Assembly (NCBI GenBank): GCA_944470555.2
Contig: OX104134.1
Span: 11,821,248 to 11,885,247, forward strand
DNA length: 64,000 nt
Source of the DNA: Heterobilharzia americana
Taxonomy: Eukaryota > Platyhelminthes > Trematoda > Strigeidida > Schistosomatidae
Direction: 5' to 3'
Positions within the stretch are counted from its first letter, which is position 1; the number at the start of each line of letters is the position of its first letter. Below, in pieces: positions 40,550 to 53,400 of this stretch. The notes under the pieces were generated by a model. The model was not told the DNA's origin, did no database searches, and saw only the letters and a list, made by a program, of their open reading frames with translations. A program made the position numbers and the translations under genes.

Positions 40550-40640
40550 TGAGAGAAGCCAGTTTACAGGCACCATCACGTTGATATATCTGAAAATAGG
40601 TACAAGACTTTACGAGTCCTGAATGTCACAGATGGAATGC
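40550..40640 (+). repeat. Third copy of short repeat, at palindrome inner edge
   Basis: GCCAGTTTACAGGCACCATC and GTACAAGACTTTACG match copy A. It lies just inside the spacer, next to the point where arm identity ends. Confidence 0.6.
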
Positions 40641-42339
40641 CATTAAACTCCATTAAAAACAGCAGTAGATCCTGCCTGTCATCAAACGAACAACGAAGTA
40701 TCACTTTTCAGCCTGCCTAGTGTTCAAGTTTGCATAATAAAAAATATCATCCTCATATAATGGGTGTAACATAAAGGATACCGGTTTACAGGCATCGTCA
40801 AATTGATCATTGGTGAAAGATTGAAAAATGGCATTTAGTAATAGTCGATTCACATGCCAAATCATTGTTGTGCATAATCTTGTTAAAACTTGCTGCAAAT
40901 CAAGACACGGGCATGGATTTCCATCTGCCATCACACAAATAGGTCGCACTATCAATAACAAAAGCACGCCATGTTCGAAGTTTGCGTTATAACCAGCCGA
41001 CGTTGTTAGTTCATCCACATAGTTTGCTATTTAGTAATATAACAGCCTATTCCCCAGAATGATCTTCAGTTTTCAGCCTTGCTAACCACAAAGGACCCAT
41101 TTATCAATAAAGTATCCATAGTTGTATGATCAAGGTGGGTGTCTAAAGCAATGCATTTTCAGTTCACCATATTACGTTTAAAGGTAATATAAATCAATTC
41201 CACCAAGAATATGTGTTGTGTTGGATTGACTTAGACGTCGAAATGATCAATAATCCAAATGGCAGTGGTTATACATAGACTTCGGGTATCGTTCATATTA
41301 GCGTGAGCAGCATAATTCGAGAAGTGTGTCTGACGCATGGTAACGTTTACTTGGAAAGATCACCTGATACTGAGTGCTAGAGAACATGTAGTGTGGAGCT
41401 GCTGCAGGCAAGCCATATTCCAAGCCAATAGGCATACTGGTCTCTCATTTGACCGATTGCTCAGAATATTTGTGCCACTATGGCTATTGGGAAACTTTAG
41501 ACGGTTCGTCGCAGGAAGATTCCTGACCAGTTGGTGGGTTAATTGCGAAAGTGTTCTAGAAGACGCGAAAGATTGGGAGCAGTCCGATAACTCATGGAGT
41601 CAAACAGCATGTATTAGCTCCACTCAGTAGATATGTCTAGATTGAAACTCAGCATCGAATGTCGTCATCGAGCTGTTGCTGCGAATAAAACAGAAAGAAG
41701 CACGAGCACATATGAAAAGGGCAATTACTACGCACACCAGCTTGGAAAAGAGAGAAGTTCCCATACTTTTGGAAGTAATACTACCTATACAAGGACACCA
41801 ATAATGCTGAATGTGGGCTCCTCGAGACAGTCATAAGATGCTCCGACTGGGACGACTTCTTCACTGGCGGTAATGTGTCAAACCGATAGGAATTTTGCAA
41901 AATTAATGGTTCAGCTCAGGAAACAACCGCACCCACCAAGTCCGGCCTGAAGACAACATTATGAATAGACAGGAAAACTCGGCACAAACTGAGAAGACTA
42001 AGAAAAAGTACTTTGTTTTGAAAGAACTTCACGTACTGAATCAGATGCATACAACATTCCTTTCACTTCAAGAAAGACACCAAATGAAAGCACTGGCTGA
42101 AGAGAGCAGGGCCTTTGACAGTTTGCCAAAAACGCAAAACCATTGCAGCATCCTGCGAAAGCGAAAAAATACAAGGACTCTATGATAAATCATTTAGAGC
42201 ATAAAGGTATAGGTTACCATGATCCACAGGTGATTTGAGAACTTCTTAGTGAGTGGTTCCTTAATATTACTAACACGGCTCTAGCTCCAGACATGGAGAT
42301 AACCAGTACAAGTAGCAGTACGATGGGTAGCACAGAATT

Positions 42340-43450
42340 TGGCGTGAGTAACACTAACGATGCGACTGAGACCCCCAAAAGCAAATGTCAGCTGCGGGAC
42401 AGATGCGATATCGTCAGTAATTTACAGAAAGGCTGGCATGGGTATGGCAGTTTTATTACTCAAAATATTGACCCTCTCGTTAGATTCTGCGACATACCCT
42501 GATAAATGGAAAACTACTTGTATACTACCAAAACAAGTCAAGAGCCAAGACCAGAGTTAGCAGTTACAGACCAATTAACATAACCCCCGTCATCTCAAGG
42601 ATTATGGAAAAGGTGATTGAGAATCAAATGTCTGATTACCTGCTGGAACCTAACCGTATCAACTCGTCCCAATATGGTTTTCTGAAAAGAAGATCTTGCA
42701 CTACACACCCGTTCGACTTTCTTTAACGAGATCAGTAGAAGATAGTGATGATACTTTACTTTGACACCATTAAGATCCCTTGGAATCTGCAATCCGCTCT
42801 TAGACTGCTTAAAATCCTTCCTGCGTGACCCTTGCTAAATAGCGAAAGTTGATGCAACTATCTCAAAGCCTTAGCCAATAACCAGTGGAGTTGTCCAGGG
42901 CAGCATCTTAGGTCCACCCCTCTTCATAACATACATCAGTAGCATATGTGAGTGTTTCAAGGTAGGCCAGGCATTCTTGTATGCGGATGGCCTAAAGGTA
43001 GTATACACGCGCATTGGCAGTGACTTAACCCCGACTGTTAGCTCTATGCAAGAGGAACTAATATATGTTAGCAAATGGTGCAACACTTGGTGACTCGAAT
43101 TTAACACAGAAAAATGTGGCTGCATACGCATAGGTGACTGTGCACTCGAACTAAACTTAATGCTAACTGGGCATTCACTCCTAAAACTGAAGTCTATACA
43201 GGACCTGGGGCCACAATATTTTCACAACCTAACCTTCTCTGAGCAATTATCCACACAGGCATCGAAATTAGGCAAACTGGTGGGTTTCTTATTGCGGGAC
43301 TTCTATAGTATCGAATCCATAGTTATCCTGTATAAAACATTTGTCCGACCACCGCTCGAGTGTTGTTCATTTACACACAGCATCACACGGGTTATGGATA
43401 AACTGAAAGTCGAAGGAGTGCAGAGATACTTTCGATGAGAATACTCAACA
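42340..43450 (+). pseudogene. CR1-like LINE reverse transcriptase relic
   Basis: Plus-strand pieces in order: PDKWKTTCILP; RPINITPVISRIMEKVIENQ; QYGFLKRRSC; GVVQGSILGPPLF; AFLYADGLKVVY (the catalytic YADD carries Asp to Gly); SLLKLKSIQDLGPQYFHNLT; and ILYKTFVRPPLECCSF. This motif set is typical of CR1/Jockey ORF2. Stops and frameshifts are frequent. Further C-terminal remnants may extend to about 44.08 kb. Confidence 0.8.
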
Positions 43451-45050
43451 AGAACAAGGACGTAAAACATGCCACCAGGTGCAACATCCTAGAACTTGAA
43501 CGACCATGAAAACGAAGGCTAAGACTGAACCTGATACTGTTTTATCAGCTCCTTAATGGGCTAACTTATAGTACATGCACAGACATGTGGTTCACGAGCA
43601 AAACTGCATATGGATTAAGAAACTTAACTGCAACAGTCGTAGTATGGCATTTCAAAAGAGTCACTAGGGCGAATTTCTTTGTGATAAAATATGCTCAGAT
43701 ATGAAGGTTTACTTAGGAAAGCACGTGAATCAAACACTTTGACTAGGTCGGTAAGACAGCTTAACTCCACATTACAGGACGGGACCATAATAAGCACCAC
43801 TAATACTGCTACCAAAACTGCAGGGAAAATAAGATCTCTCAATGTATGAAAAATTTCCGACCTCAAAGGTGCAGAGGCTACACGCGCTTTTGTTGCTTTT
43901 TCTACCAAGACCTTGGGTGGTTCTATCATGAAGATATTAGACTGTGAAGAAACTGGACTATGCTGAAAACTTACTGAAGTATCCGGAAGTCTGAACGCCA
44001 GACAAACAAAGGACTCAACCCGAAACCCCGAGGACCCACATCAAGATAACCTTCAATGACGATAGACAGCTAGAACGTGCTGTCACGTATGTTTAGAAGG
44101 CACTCGTTGCACACGGCCTGTGCGCCTTACTTTACAAGGGCGGTTGACCTGGGCATACACAGAGGACTTCATACAGTGAGTAGTTTACGGCCAGTAAAAA
44201 CCAAATGAAGTTTCTTGATGGACTTAGATAAATGATTTTTAGGTACGCCCAATGTTTTTTAACCTTAAACCTCCGAACTCATGAACCATATTTATTCTTA
44301 AACCTACCTAGTGGACAGTTTGGTACTTCTCCTGTTGATTTTACTGAATAAGGTGACTGGAGTAACGGTTTTCGGCAAGCGTGTCTCTCATAAACGATAG
44401 CTGCGCATCGTTACATAATAAATAAATAAATAAATATTTTATTCTCACATCGGTAATTTAACATGAGAGAGGCCAGTTAAAAAGCACCATCACGTCTGCA
44501 TGTGTCGAAAAATCTACAAGATTTGCAAGCCTCATACCAGGTATTTTTTATTTGATAGCGGTGAAAAGTACCCAAGCATAAAATTTGGTTGCCTGTCCAC
44601 CCCATTTCGTTTTCCTGTAGGCGGATTTTTTCAGGAACCCGGCGTCAAATCTGAAAAGAAAGATAGCAAGGAAGGGAATGGTTAGCTCTAACTGACCTCC
44701 CTTCCGTACCATTCAGGTCCCGCACAATCTTGTACATTTTCAAACATATATCAATGTGATGATGCCTGTAAACTGGCGTTGGCCATATTAAACTACTAAC
44801 GTGAAGATAAAATATTTATTATCATCACTTTTTATTCGAACTTTATGTACATTTTCGTGTATTCATATGTGTGATTAAAAACGCACTTTTTCTATGACAA
44901 CATTCCTAAGACTTCTATATCTGGGGTGTATCGTAGTCTCCTTGAGAAGGGAATGGGATACATTAAGTTCATCAAGGTGAGGAGGGGACCAGTACTCACA
45001 CACTTGTCAGCAGTCGTCAACCCATCAGTGTAAGAGGAAGTCGGAGACTT

Positions 45051-45254
45051 TAATGACTGTTTGATACATTTGGGGGACCAAGCACGTCCTCATCAGCATA
45101 GGATGAGCAGATGGTGGCTAATTGAACGATAGACTCATCGTTTATTAGTAGCCCATCAAGTGAAGAGCGGAAAAGTGTTAACGAGCTCGCCGTACGGGCT
45201 TCTTCTGGAAGCCTACTCCAAATGTGCGGGAACTTATTGGACCAATACTTTGAC
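45051..45254 (-). pseudogene. CR1-like LINE C-terminus (right arm)
   Basis: Mirror copy of 39392-39595 within the right arm. Confidence 0.65.
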
Positions 45255-46912
45255 TATGTTTAGTGTTCTCGTGTTTAGACATGAAGATATTTGCTAACGA
45301 CGGTCCCGGTGGTGACCCCATCCCAGCTTCATCTTTCCGTCCACTGATTTACTCACTGGAACCAAATTGAAATTTTACCTCGAAATAGCTGTTTCAAACA
45401 GGTAGTCACCAGTCCTATGTCTAAGTTACATGCAGCAACGTATTCGCACGTATACACAACAGTTTCCACGGCTGGCACACTGAACATTGAAGGAGCATCC
45501 AGTGAAAACTCCATCTCACCTGAAGAATTTACTTCTTTACCGCCCTCAAAAACTGGAATGAATCACGGATAAGAAAACTATACACTTTTGCCTTTGGCAG
45601 GTTCCAGCATTTCGGCTAGCTACCTAGCGATTTCGTGTTAACGATGACCAGCCACATCCAGGGCCACATGAAGAGGGAATTCTGCTCGGTGTGTTCGTGT
45701 TAGCCCACTTAGTCATGAAGTCACGACACCAACCGGTAGGATACGCTGACAAAACCAGAAGTAACTGTAGCGTCACACACTTCCCCAAAATCGATGACCC
45801 GGGGTTTGACCAGATTCAACATTGATGCTGACTTTGATAGTTTAACTGGACTAGCTAAGCTGAAGGCACCCAGTCAAGCATCCTGGCCATTTGGCATACT
45901 GTGGTGGTACGTTGCACCGCTCGCAATCGACCCTCTAGCCAGTCAGCTGGAACACATCTCTATCTCGGCACGGCCTTCCGAATGTACTATTCCATCCGAC
46001 TACGCTATTGTTTTCTTCCTTAGTCTTGCATTCGTGGGTATATAACAAGTTCGAATAATTAGTGACCAGCCTCTGCGTCTGTCAAGTTCGCACCAGGACA
46101 GTTCCCAAACAATCATTTAGTTACCCCTATTGTTTTTGGAGGCACTTGTGAGTTATCTCAATTCCGTGTACCCTGTTAGTCTTCTCTTCAAGATTCACAA
46201 ACTTGGCTGGATCGGATAGAATCATCAGGGGTCTGTCGCTATGTCGCTTACCATCTACCAAGACGATACCCTCTCCTTTAGTAGGACAATGTATTCCAAT
46301 ATCACTATCCTCTTCAAGTGGTTCCAGTCGTTGTAGGTGATCCTAAGTCGACAACCGATCTGAACTGGTTTATGGATCGGTGAAATGACGACGACGGTCG
46401 AAACAAACCGGCTTAGTGTTAAAATTCCTACGGCAGTCTGGGGACTAGATTGACAATCCGACTGATCCAGTTTAGGAATTGCTCTTGAATGTGATTCCTA
46501 CTGATCTTCTATACAACACTCCAGGACTAGGAGCCCTGCCATAGAGCCTGAAGATGAATTTTCAAAAGATAGACGGGGAGTAGATAAACGCAAACTTATC
46601 GGATCGTTCACAAACTTCCTTTCGTTTTTAACTGGCTCCAGACTATTAAGGCAATTAAAGTCGGTAGTTTGAAGCTGTTTCCGCGACACTTTTTTCGTGT
46701 CACTTGATGGTTGTTAATGGCCCATCATTGAAGCGGTTCATTCAGTCAGCAAATGACGTCTCATTGAGCAAACCCGTGACTGCAGTTTCGTAAAACGGAG
46801 CAGAAGAAGACATGAGCTGTTCGAAATCGAGCGGGGAAAAATCCAGCTGAAGACGTTAGGTTTTTATGCCAAGTCATGTATGATGTTACTTCAATAACGA
46901 TTTTGAAAACTT

Positions 46913-48763
46913 AAGATGAAGCGAACTCATCTAGTGGTCAAAGAGTAATTCTATGGGGGAGCATTGTGGAGGTGCATCTAGCAACAGCTTTTTGCGCGTT
47001 CCGGATATCCACAGAGACCACAGGAAGTACTTTCTTCCGCTGAGATGTTTTAGCAGCCGAAAGTGTAACTTTCAGACTTCTGTGAAAATGCTCTACCGCA
47101 CCATCCACTCTTGGTCAAAAGGTTTCCGTCGCGAACCAAGTGCAAACTAGAAGTGAAGTCAAATCGTGAGATGGTGCACACCGAAATTGGAGCCCATGTC
47201 GTTAGCTATGAAAGATGGACATCCGAGGCTGGCCATCTAACTTCCAACAAAAACATGCTATGGCTTCAGAAGTAAGATTCTTAATGAGTACTATCCCTAA
47301 CCATCCTGCAAAACTATGCACTCAGGTGAACAGATAATTGCATCCGTTAGATTGTGGTCGGGGTCCTACAATATCCATGTGGAAGTGACCGAAACATGCA
47401 CCTGGTATCAGAAAAGAGCCTACAAGGCTTTCATGTGCTCGGTGGTCCCATACTTTCGACGAACTACTCATGATCGAGTCAATTCTTTGGCGTCTCTGTC
47501 CATCCCAGGCTTGTGGCAAGCCTGATGGTGATTTCTGTACCTGGATGACATGGTTTGCGAAACATTATGAAGATGTGAAATCAACATGTTTTCGGGAGTG
47601 GTTGGCTGGTATAAATGAAGCCTAAGGTCGTGTACCTACCAGACTCTACGGAGCGCAGTTTTGACGTCAGAGATGTGGACGGCATCTCATGGTTTATTTC
47701 GAGATTTTTTTCTGATGGCGAGCCGGCCCAACAACGTTACCGCCTTCAATGGGGATTGTCGAAGACTTTAGAGAAAATGCTCAGCTATGGACTTGTCTGC
47801 TCTAAATGTGCAGAAAGAGAAGGTTAGCGGTTTGTAGTCCGTGTAAACAAAGAACTCACGACCTGGATCAGAATGCGAAGATTGGCGCACGGCGCAACAG
47901 GTAGCCGGCGGCCCCTCACCAAACACACCACGCCCTATTTTCGCTTCTTGCAGCCGCCTTGAATGAACAGCTACTGGCGGCCTTTAATTTTTCAGTCAGC
48001 TGTTGCAAGATTACTCCTGTTCCTGGGCCAGATGGATAGACAGCAACACTCCGGGGAGTAGTGAGGCCATGTTGCAAGATAACGATTGTTTTCGGTGCCT
48101 CCCCCGCCCTTTAATAGGGACAGTTTGCTCACGGTATCCGGATTCACACACTATATATTCACGTGGGGGAGATCTTTTGGGGGTCCCATAAAAGAAGCAC
48201 AGTTAGGAATGAACCTCCAGTAATAACCTACAGGGCCGCTAAATGTACGAAGCCGCTTTGCATCGGTTAGTTTCAGATAGTGTAGCTTAGTGGCCGCTTT
48301 ATCTGCGAATAGGCATATGCCATTTGTTTTTGAGTACGCCCAAGGAAGTGGAGCGATTTGGATGCTACTTGATATTTCTGCCTGTTAACTGGGATACCAC
48401 TCTTTTCTAGTCTATTGAACACAACGTTCAAGTGTCTGATAAGAATTTCCTGATGCAAACTCGCAATAACAGGGTCACCAGTGCAAACGTGAAACGAAAC
48501 AAAACCAAAAAAGACATTATTCGTGAAGAATGGGAGCGTTTGTACTGCATTTCAAGAACCAAAAGGTGTGAGCGAAAATTCGAACCGTCTTATAGGTGTA
48601 ATGATGGTTGTTTTCGATGTATCTTCTGATGTCAGAGGCATCCGACTGTACGTTTCGTCTAGTCAGACCCAAGAAAATACGCCCATACCGGGTGAAGTCG
48701 TGGTTACGACGTGCGTGTTGGCTGTCAGTTATCCCTCAGGCACCGATTCCGCGCCAAGCGACA
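46913..48763 (-). pseudogene. Ty3/gypsy pol relic (right arm)
   Basis: Mirror copy of the left-arm relic, with the same stops and frameshifts. This shows the arms were duplicated after the element had decayed. Confidence 0.8.
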
Positions 48764-48934
48764 CTGAATCACCAGCCAGATGTCACTGGTTGTCAACTTT
48801 TCTTGGTACCCCTCTAATGGTGATGGCTAAGAACCATTCGACAGCTTGATGATGCTTGGTTAGAGCTTGTGATTAAATGACTTTTCCATCATCCAGAGAT
48901 TGTTAGGCGCTAGAAGGAGCACTTCGGATGTAAC

Positions 48935-50480
48935 AGGTAGACTGTCGGCTGCATTCTTATGTGTAAGATTGGTAGTTATGCTTGGCACCGCATGTGAAGC
49001 CTTTTTGGATTTCGGGATGTTGCCCAACACCGCCTGGTACAGGGAGCCCAGTCGATTGTTCATTCTTGCTGCGGCTGGCGTCTAGCCCACATGGATGGTT
49101 TTACCAATAGATATCTTCTTTTTGTCATCACCAGTTGTCAGTGACGCGCATCCGCAAACAAGTTTTAGTTGCTCACCAAATCTGTGCAAACGATAGGGAA
49201 TGGGACGTAACTCATAAGGGAAAGTCAGTGTAAAGGTTTACATAGGCATAGGTTGAGATACGGATACTTTTTCTAAACATCGTGGTTGTGTTAGCACTAT
49301 CTACCTGTGAATGTGAAGAACAGGTCATAACCATGTTCGTTTGTGATCGAAGGACAAGCGCAACACTGACCTACTGTCGGCATGATTGCTAACTGCAGTC
49401 TTCATGTCTGTGGCGCATGATAAGCCCCTGTTTCAACCCTCATGTGGCAGCTTTCAGTGAGTACCAGTGGCCCAGTTTTCTGACTTCTTGATGTGCACGC
49501 TCTTCGACCATTCCACGCTTCCTCAGTCTGAATACTGTGGAACCAACACCATTTAAGGGTTTTGGCACCATGAGGTTCAGCTATTGATTAGCCATGTAAA
49601 CTGACTCTATGGGATCAGAAGTTGGGTTATGCCGTGAACTACAACTCTGAGGTTCAGGAAGCTGCCTACAGTTTCATAGCTCTGTCATTCCTTTATCCAA
49701 ATTGCAGGGTTTCCGCCAGCTGGATGCAAGTTGGATAGTGGCCTGCAAGATATCTCCAATATTTATCGAAAGCGATTACCAGGTCATCGATTGCGACGGG
49801 TTGAAGTGACATCACCATGGTTTTAATCGTCCGTAGTTATTTTAAAATTAATATACTTCCTGTTTTCGAGTGACAACTTTAGTAGCCTAGTTATCTGCTC
49901 CGTCAGTGTTGCGAAACAATTCATCTAAGATTCCAGGATCTGAGAGACCAGTCTCCTTCAAGACGATTCCTTCGAGCAGCGTATAGCAGTGTAGGGAATT
50001 AGCTGTATGTACTACAAAACGCCTGTTTAAATCCTTCGGTAGTGATCATATGGAAATAAAAGTTGCGATGTGGATCTTTGGTGCTTTGCTATCGGAAGTT
50101 GGTTTAAGCGTATAAATCATGTTTCTGGTTCGTTTAACGCTAGCCGTACCAGTTGGATAAGGCGTGTTGATGGTTCGGTGTGTGTAGTATTGGGAGTTTG
50201 GTTGCAAATGGACATGGGGTTTATACTGCGAGCAAACAAACGATAAATATGCGACAGAAAAATGTAAAGTACGCAAAGAAACAAGCACATCACCTAAGGG
50301 ACTGTTGTTATTCAAAACTTGGTCGACAAGTAGACTGGGCACTAATTCCCCATACTTGTCGAGTACCCACAAGTGAGAGACTGGGGAAGAGTTTTTTCCC
50401 AGCAGTCTTTTCAGTAGGGATATCTGGTGTTTCTTGGAGGACCCTAGTTGATGCAAGCAATAAAAAATGAACGACAACCA
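48935..50480 (-). other. Retroelement debris flanking the palindrome, unresolved
   Basis: The minus strand next to the right arm has an open frame (49063-48860) that continues upstream of the arm's gypsy relic, so this may be its gag or protease end. 50046-50477 (minus) is open for 143 codons but matches nothing I recognise. Confidence 0.35.
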
Positions 50481-53400
50481 AGGATTAATTCCAGCGCCTT
50501 TAGGGCTTAGCCGAAGGAATTTCCATGCTTATCCCAGGAGAATGAGAAGTAAGCAAATACCGAGAACCGACTCTAACTAAATGTCAGGGTATTATTTATT
50601 TTTGTGATGTTATTGAAATGCGGTTCAAAACATTGAAATATGCTGTTCTCAATTATTCATGCTACTGTTTAAAGTAGCAAATGTAATTTATTTTGGATGG
50701 TGGTTGGTTTAAACATATAGCCAAAGGTTGGTTGTTTCCCTCGTCTTCACATGTCGGTACCTTATGTGAATTTATATAGAACTGTGGTAGAGAATGTTGC
50801 CCTTCTTTATTGAAAACTAAAATTTATGGATGTTAGTTTGTAGATTTTATCAGGTAGTATATTAAGAACTGATCAGCAATCGCATGCTTTAATTGGTAAT
50901 AACATCAGTACCTTGACACAGAATTAAGCAGCTTTATGTTTGAGTACAAAATATAAGTCTTTCAAGTTGTATGTGAATCAATTGGAGCATAATTGTGGTG
51001 TGTTTTGAGTGGTTTTTGGCTCATAATCGACAAGTCTAAGTCTAGTTCCAACATCGTATGTATCCGATGATCCTTTATGCTCTGAGTCATTTGATGGTAA
51101 GTTGTGAAAAAGGGTACTTAGAATACTGATGTCTATTAACCTCACATTTGGTTTGAGATGCATGCTATATCCAACGTGGAGCTAGACTTCATACGTCGAC
51201 ATCTAAGTGCCCTCACCCTGGAGCTCTTAGGCTTAAGGGGACCTAAATATGATCTCGTCTAAATTTCCACAATATCGTCGCACCACCATTCCTATTAAGA
51301 GATGAAGAAACCTTAGAAAGTACGAAAACGAGCCAAGAATAGACAGCTGTGCAGCAATGGGAATTGCGCCCATCCAGTCGGGATACGGGCGAGATGAAAT
51401 CAATAAGCTGGCATCGCAGATGTTCAACATTCTGTGTCTCCTATATACCAGCTGTCTTTCACTGACACTTATTTGGGACATGATCAAATCTTTGGTCTCT
51501 CAAACACTTAATATTTGTTCCCTTCGTCTACTTTAGGTTTCGTTTCTTTTTCTCTTGTTACCTGTATATAACCATGTTCATTTGCGCTTTCCATACCATT
51601 GTTTTCTTGGTCTTCTTTAAGTTTCCACCAATTTTTCTTTCTTCTTTCCCTTCCTCTCCTCCCTTTCCTCTCCTTTCCTCTCTTCCGCTATCGCCGGAAT
51701 GTTTTACCTTCGTTGACTACCTGTCCCAACAACTGTTGGGCGACTCACTTGAAGACCCGCTTACCTCATAGTCTCGGATATCTCCCACTGGCTGGACCTT
51801 TTCGTTTCAAAATAATAATTATATTCGTTTCATTCCAGGGTCTTCAGCACTTAATATTTTAACGTCATTCCTAACACCAACTCTTGATTGTTTCTGGTTT
51901 TAAAACCTAACACTGGTATTACTTACCTAGTAGTCCTATCACACATATTGTGTTGCAATCTGAATGGTCGTCTTAATCATGCAGTAGTAGAAAGCGCATT
52001 ACTGCACACATCGGCCATCAATTTACATTATTATGTCATGTGGATATCTTTAACTTTGTCGATATTAACTAATATCGCTTCAGAGATTGTAAGTTCCTCA
52101 TCGTAGGGAGTGTTGCGGCAATCTAATTTTGAACGGTTTTACTTTTTGGTTGTAAAATTTGTCCCCTATTCCTATAGTTTGCCAAGGACATTCAACAAAC
52201 AGATTTCGTCCATATTTTCTCCCATGATATATTTCATTTCTTTTAGGTCGCTTGTGGAATGTTCAGGAATGAAATAGATACCACTGGCATTCCAGCGTAA
52301 GGTATGAAGACCAAGGACTGATGCATGTGAAGACCATACAATCTTAGGCACCGTCGTTTAGCATGACAACTCCCAAGGATCACTTCATAACTCCAACAAG
52401 TTATAAAATGTTCATGGGTTTAGTACGCTAATTAGTTATCTTCTAAGTTTCATTGAACTTCCAGAGCTTTCCATCCCTCACATAAATCGTTATATAGGAC
52501 CCTATGTTTGCACATCTCTCCTACTAATCAGCCTCATGATATAGACCATTTGTTTGAGACGTCAATTTTCAAGCAATAAGTCAGGTTTGATCCTACTTCA
52601 TCTACTTCTTCCTGGGCAACGGGGTAGTATCACAAACCCTCATACAACTAGTGTAGCTCATAATCTAGCGCATAAACCTGTATCAAGTTTAGTTGTACTT
52701 TCGATTCATCGCATCAAAAACTGCATTTTATCGCTTATTTTATTGCTGTATGCACAGACAGATTGTTCTGACAAAAAGTCACCTTTCTTGTTAACTAGCG
52801 TAAAATAAGTACCACGCCCTAATTAAACCAAGCAATCCGTTTTCTGGGATTTGTTGTCTTCAACGTTTCAAACTATGATAGTTGCTTTCATATAGCTACC
52901 CTCGTTACAAAACTTGATTAACCCACATTAAAACGGAATCTGAATAGTCATCTAAACTTTGGAAGGTAGGTCAGTGTTCCAGAGGTAATTGAATTGACAA
53001 GCAAAGAATTGAACACACTTAAGTTAATTTCCAATTAACCTGTATCTTCACTGTTCAACGGAGTGTCAATTTAGTCTTACGAAAGAAATGCAATGGGATA
53101 AACTTACCCAACGGAAGTTTTAGAGTTTTCGAACTCAATCCTCCGACACTTAACTTGTACTAAAAGGATTCCAAGTGTGTGAGTATCAGGAAATTAGCAG
53201 TATTATTGGCAACAGACTTGTATGGAGAGCGTTCATAGGCGTTATTAAATAACTAGATTTGCATCTCCAACGCACTTGCTCGTAGTCATTCTTATCGTTG
53301 ATAAGTGCCTAGTGAAATCAAATATTTAGTGGTTTATGCAGAAATGTTAAAATAGGGAAACATTTATGTTTCAACACAGACTTGCTATTACTGTGTAACT

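Larger units (their letters stand above)
40540..44106. other. Palindrome spacer (3567 bp)
   Basis: Unique relative to the arms. It starts with a short repeat copy, has a further related fragment near 40770-40830, and then carries a CR1-like reverse transcriptase relic in its second half. 40.9-42.2 kb has short open frames I do not recognise. Confidence 0.7.
44107..48934 (-). repeat. Giant palindrome, right arm (about 4.83 kb)
   Basis: Inverted partner of 35709-40539 across a 3567-bp spacer. Identity ends abruptly at both arm boundaries, though weak similarity continues for some bases beyond the outer ends. Confidence 0.95.

Noticed and set aside
50046..50477. 143-codon minus-strand ORF
   Set aside because: No motif, no splice-consistent neighbours, and it lies in retroelement debris; left as unresolved sequence instead of a gene.
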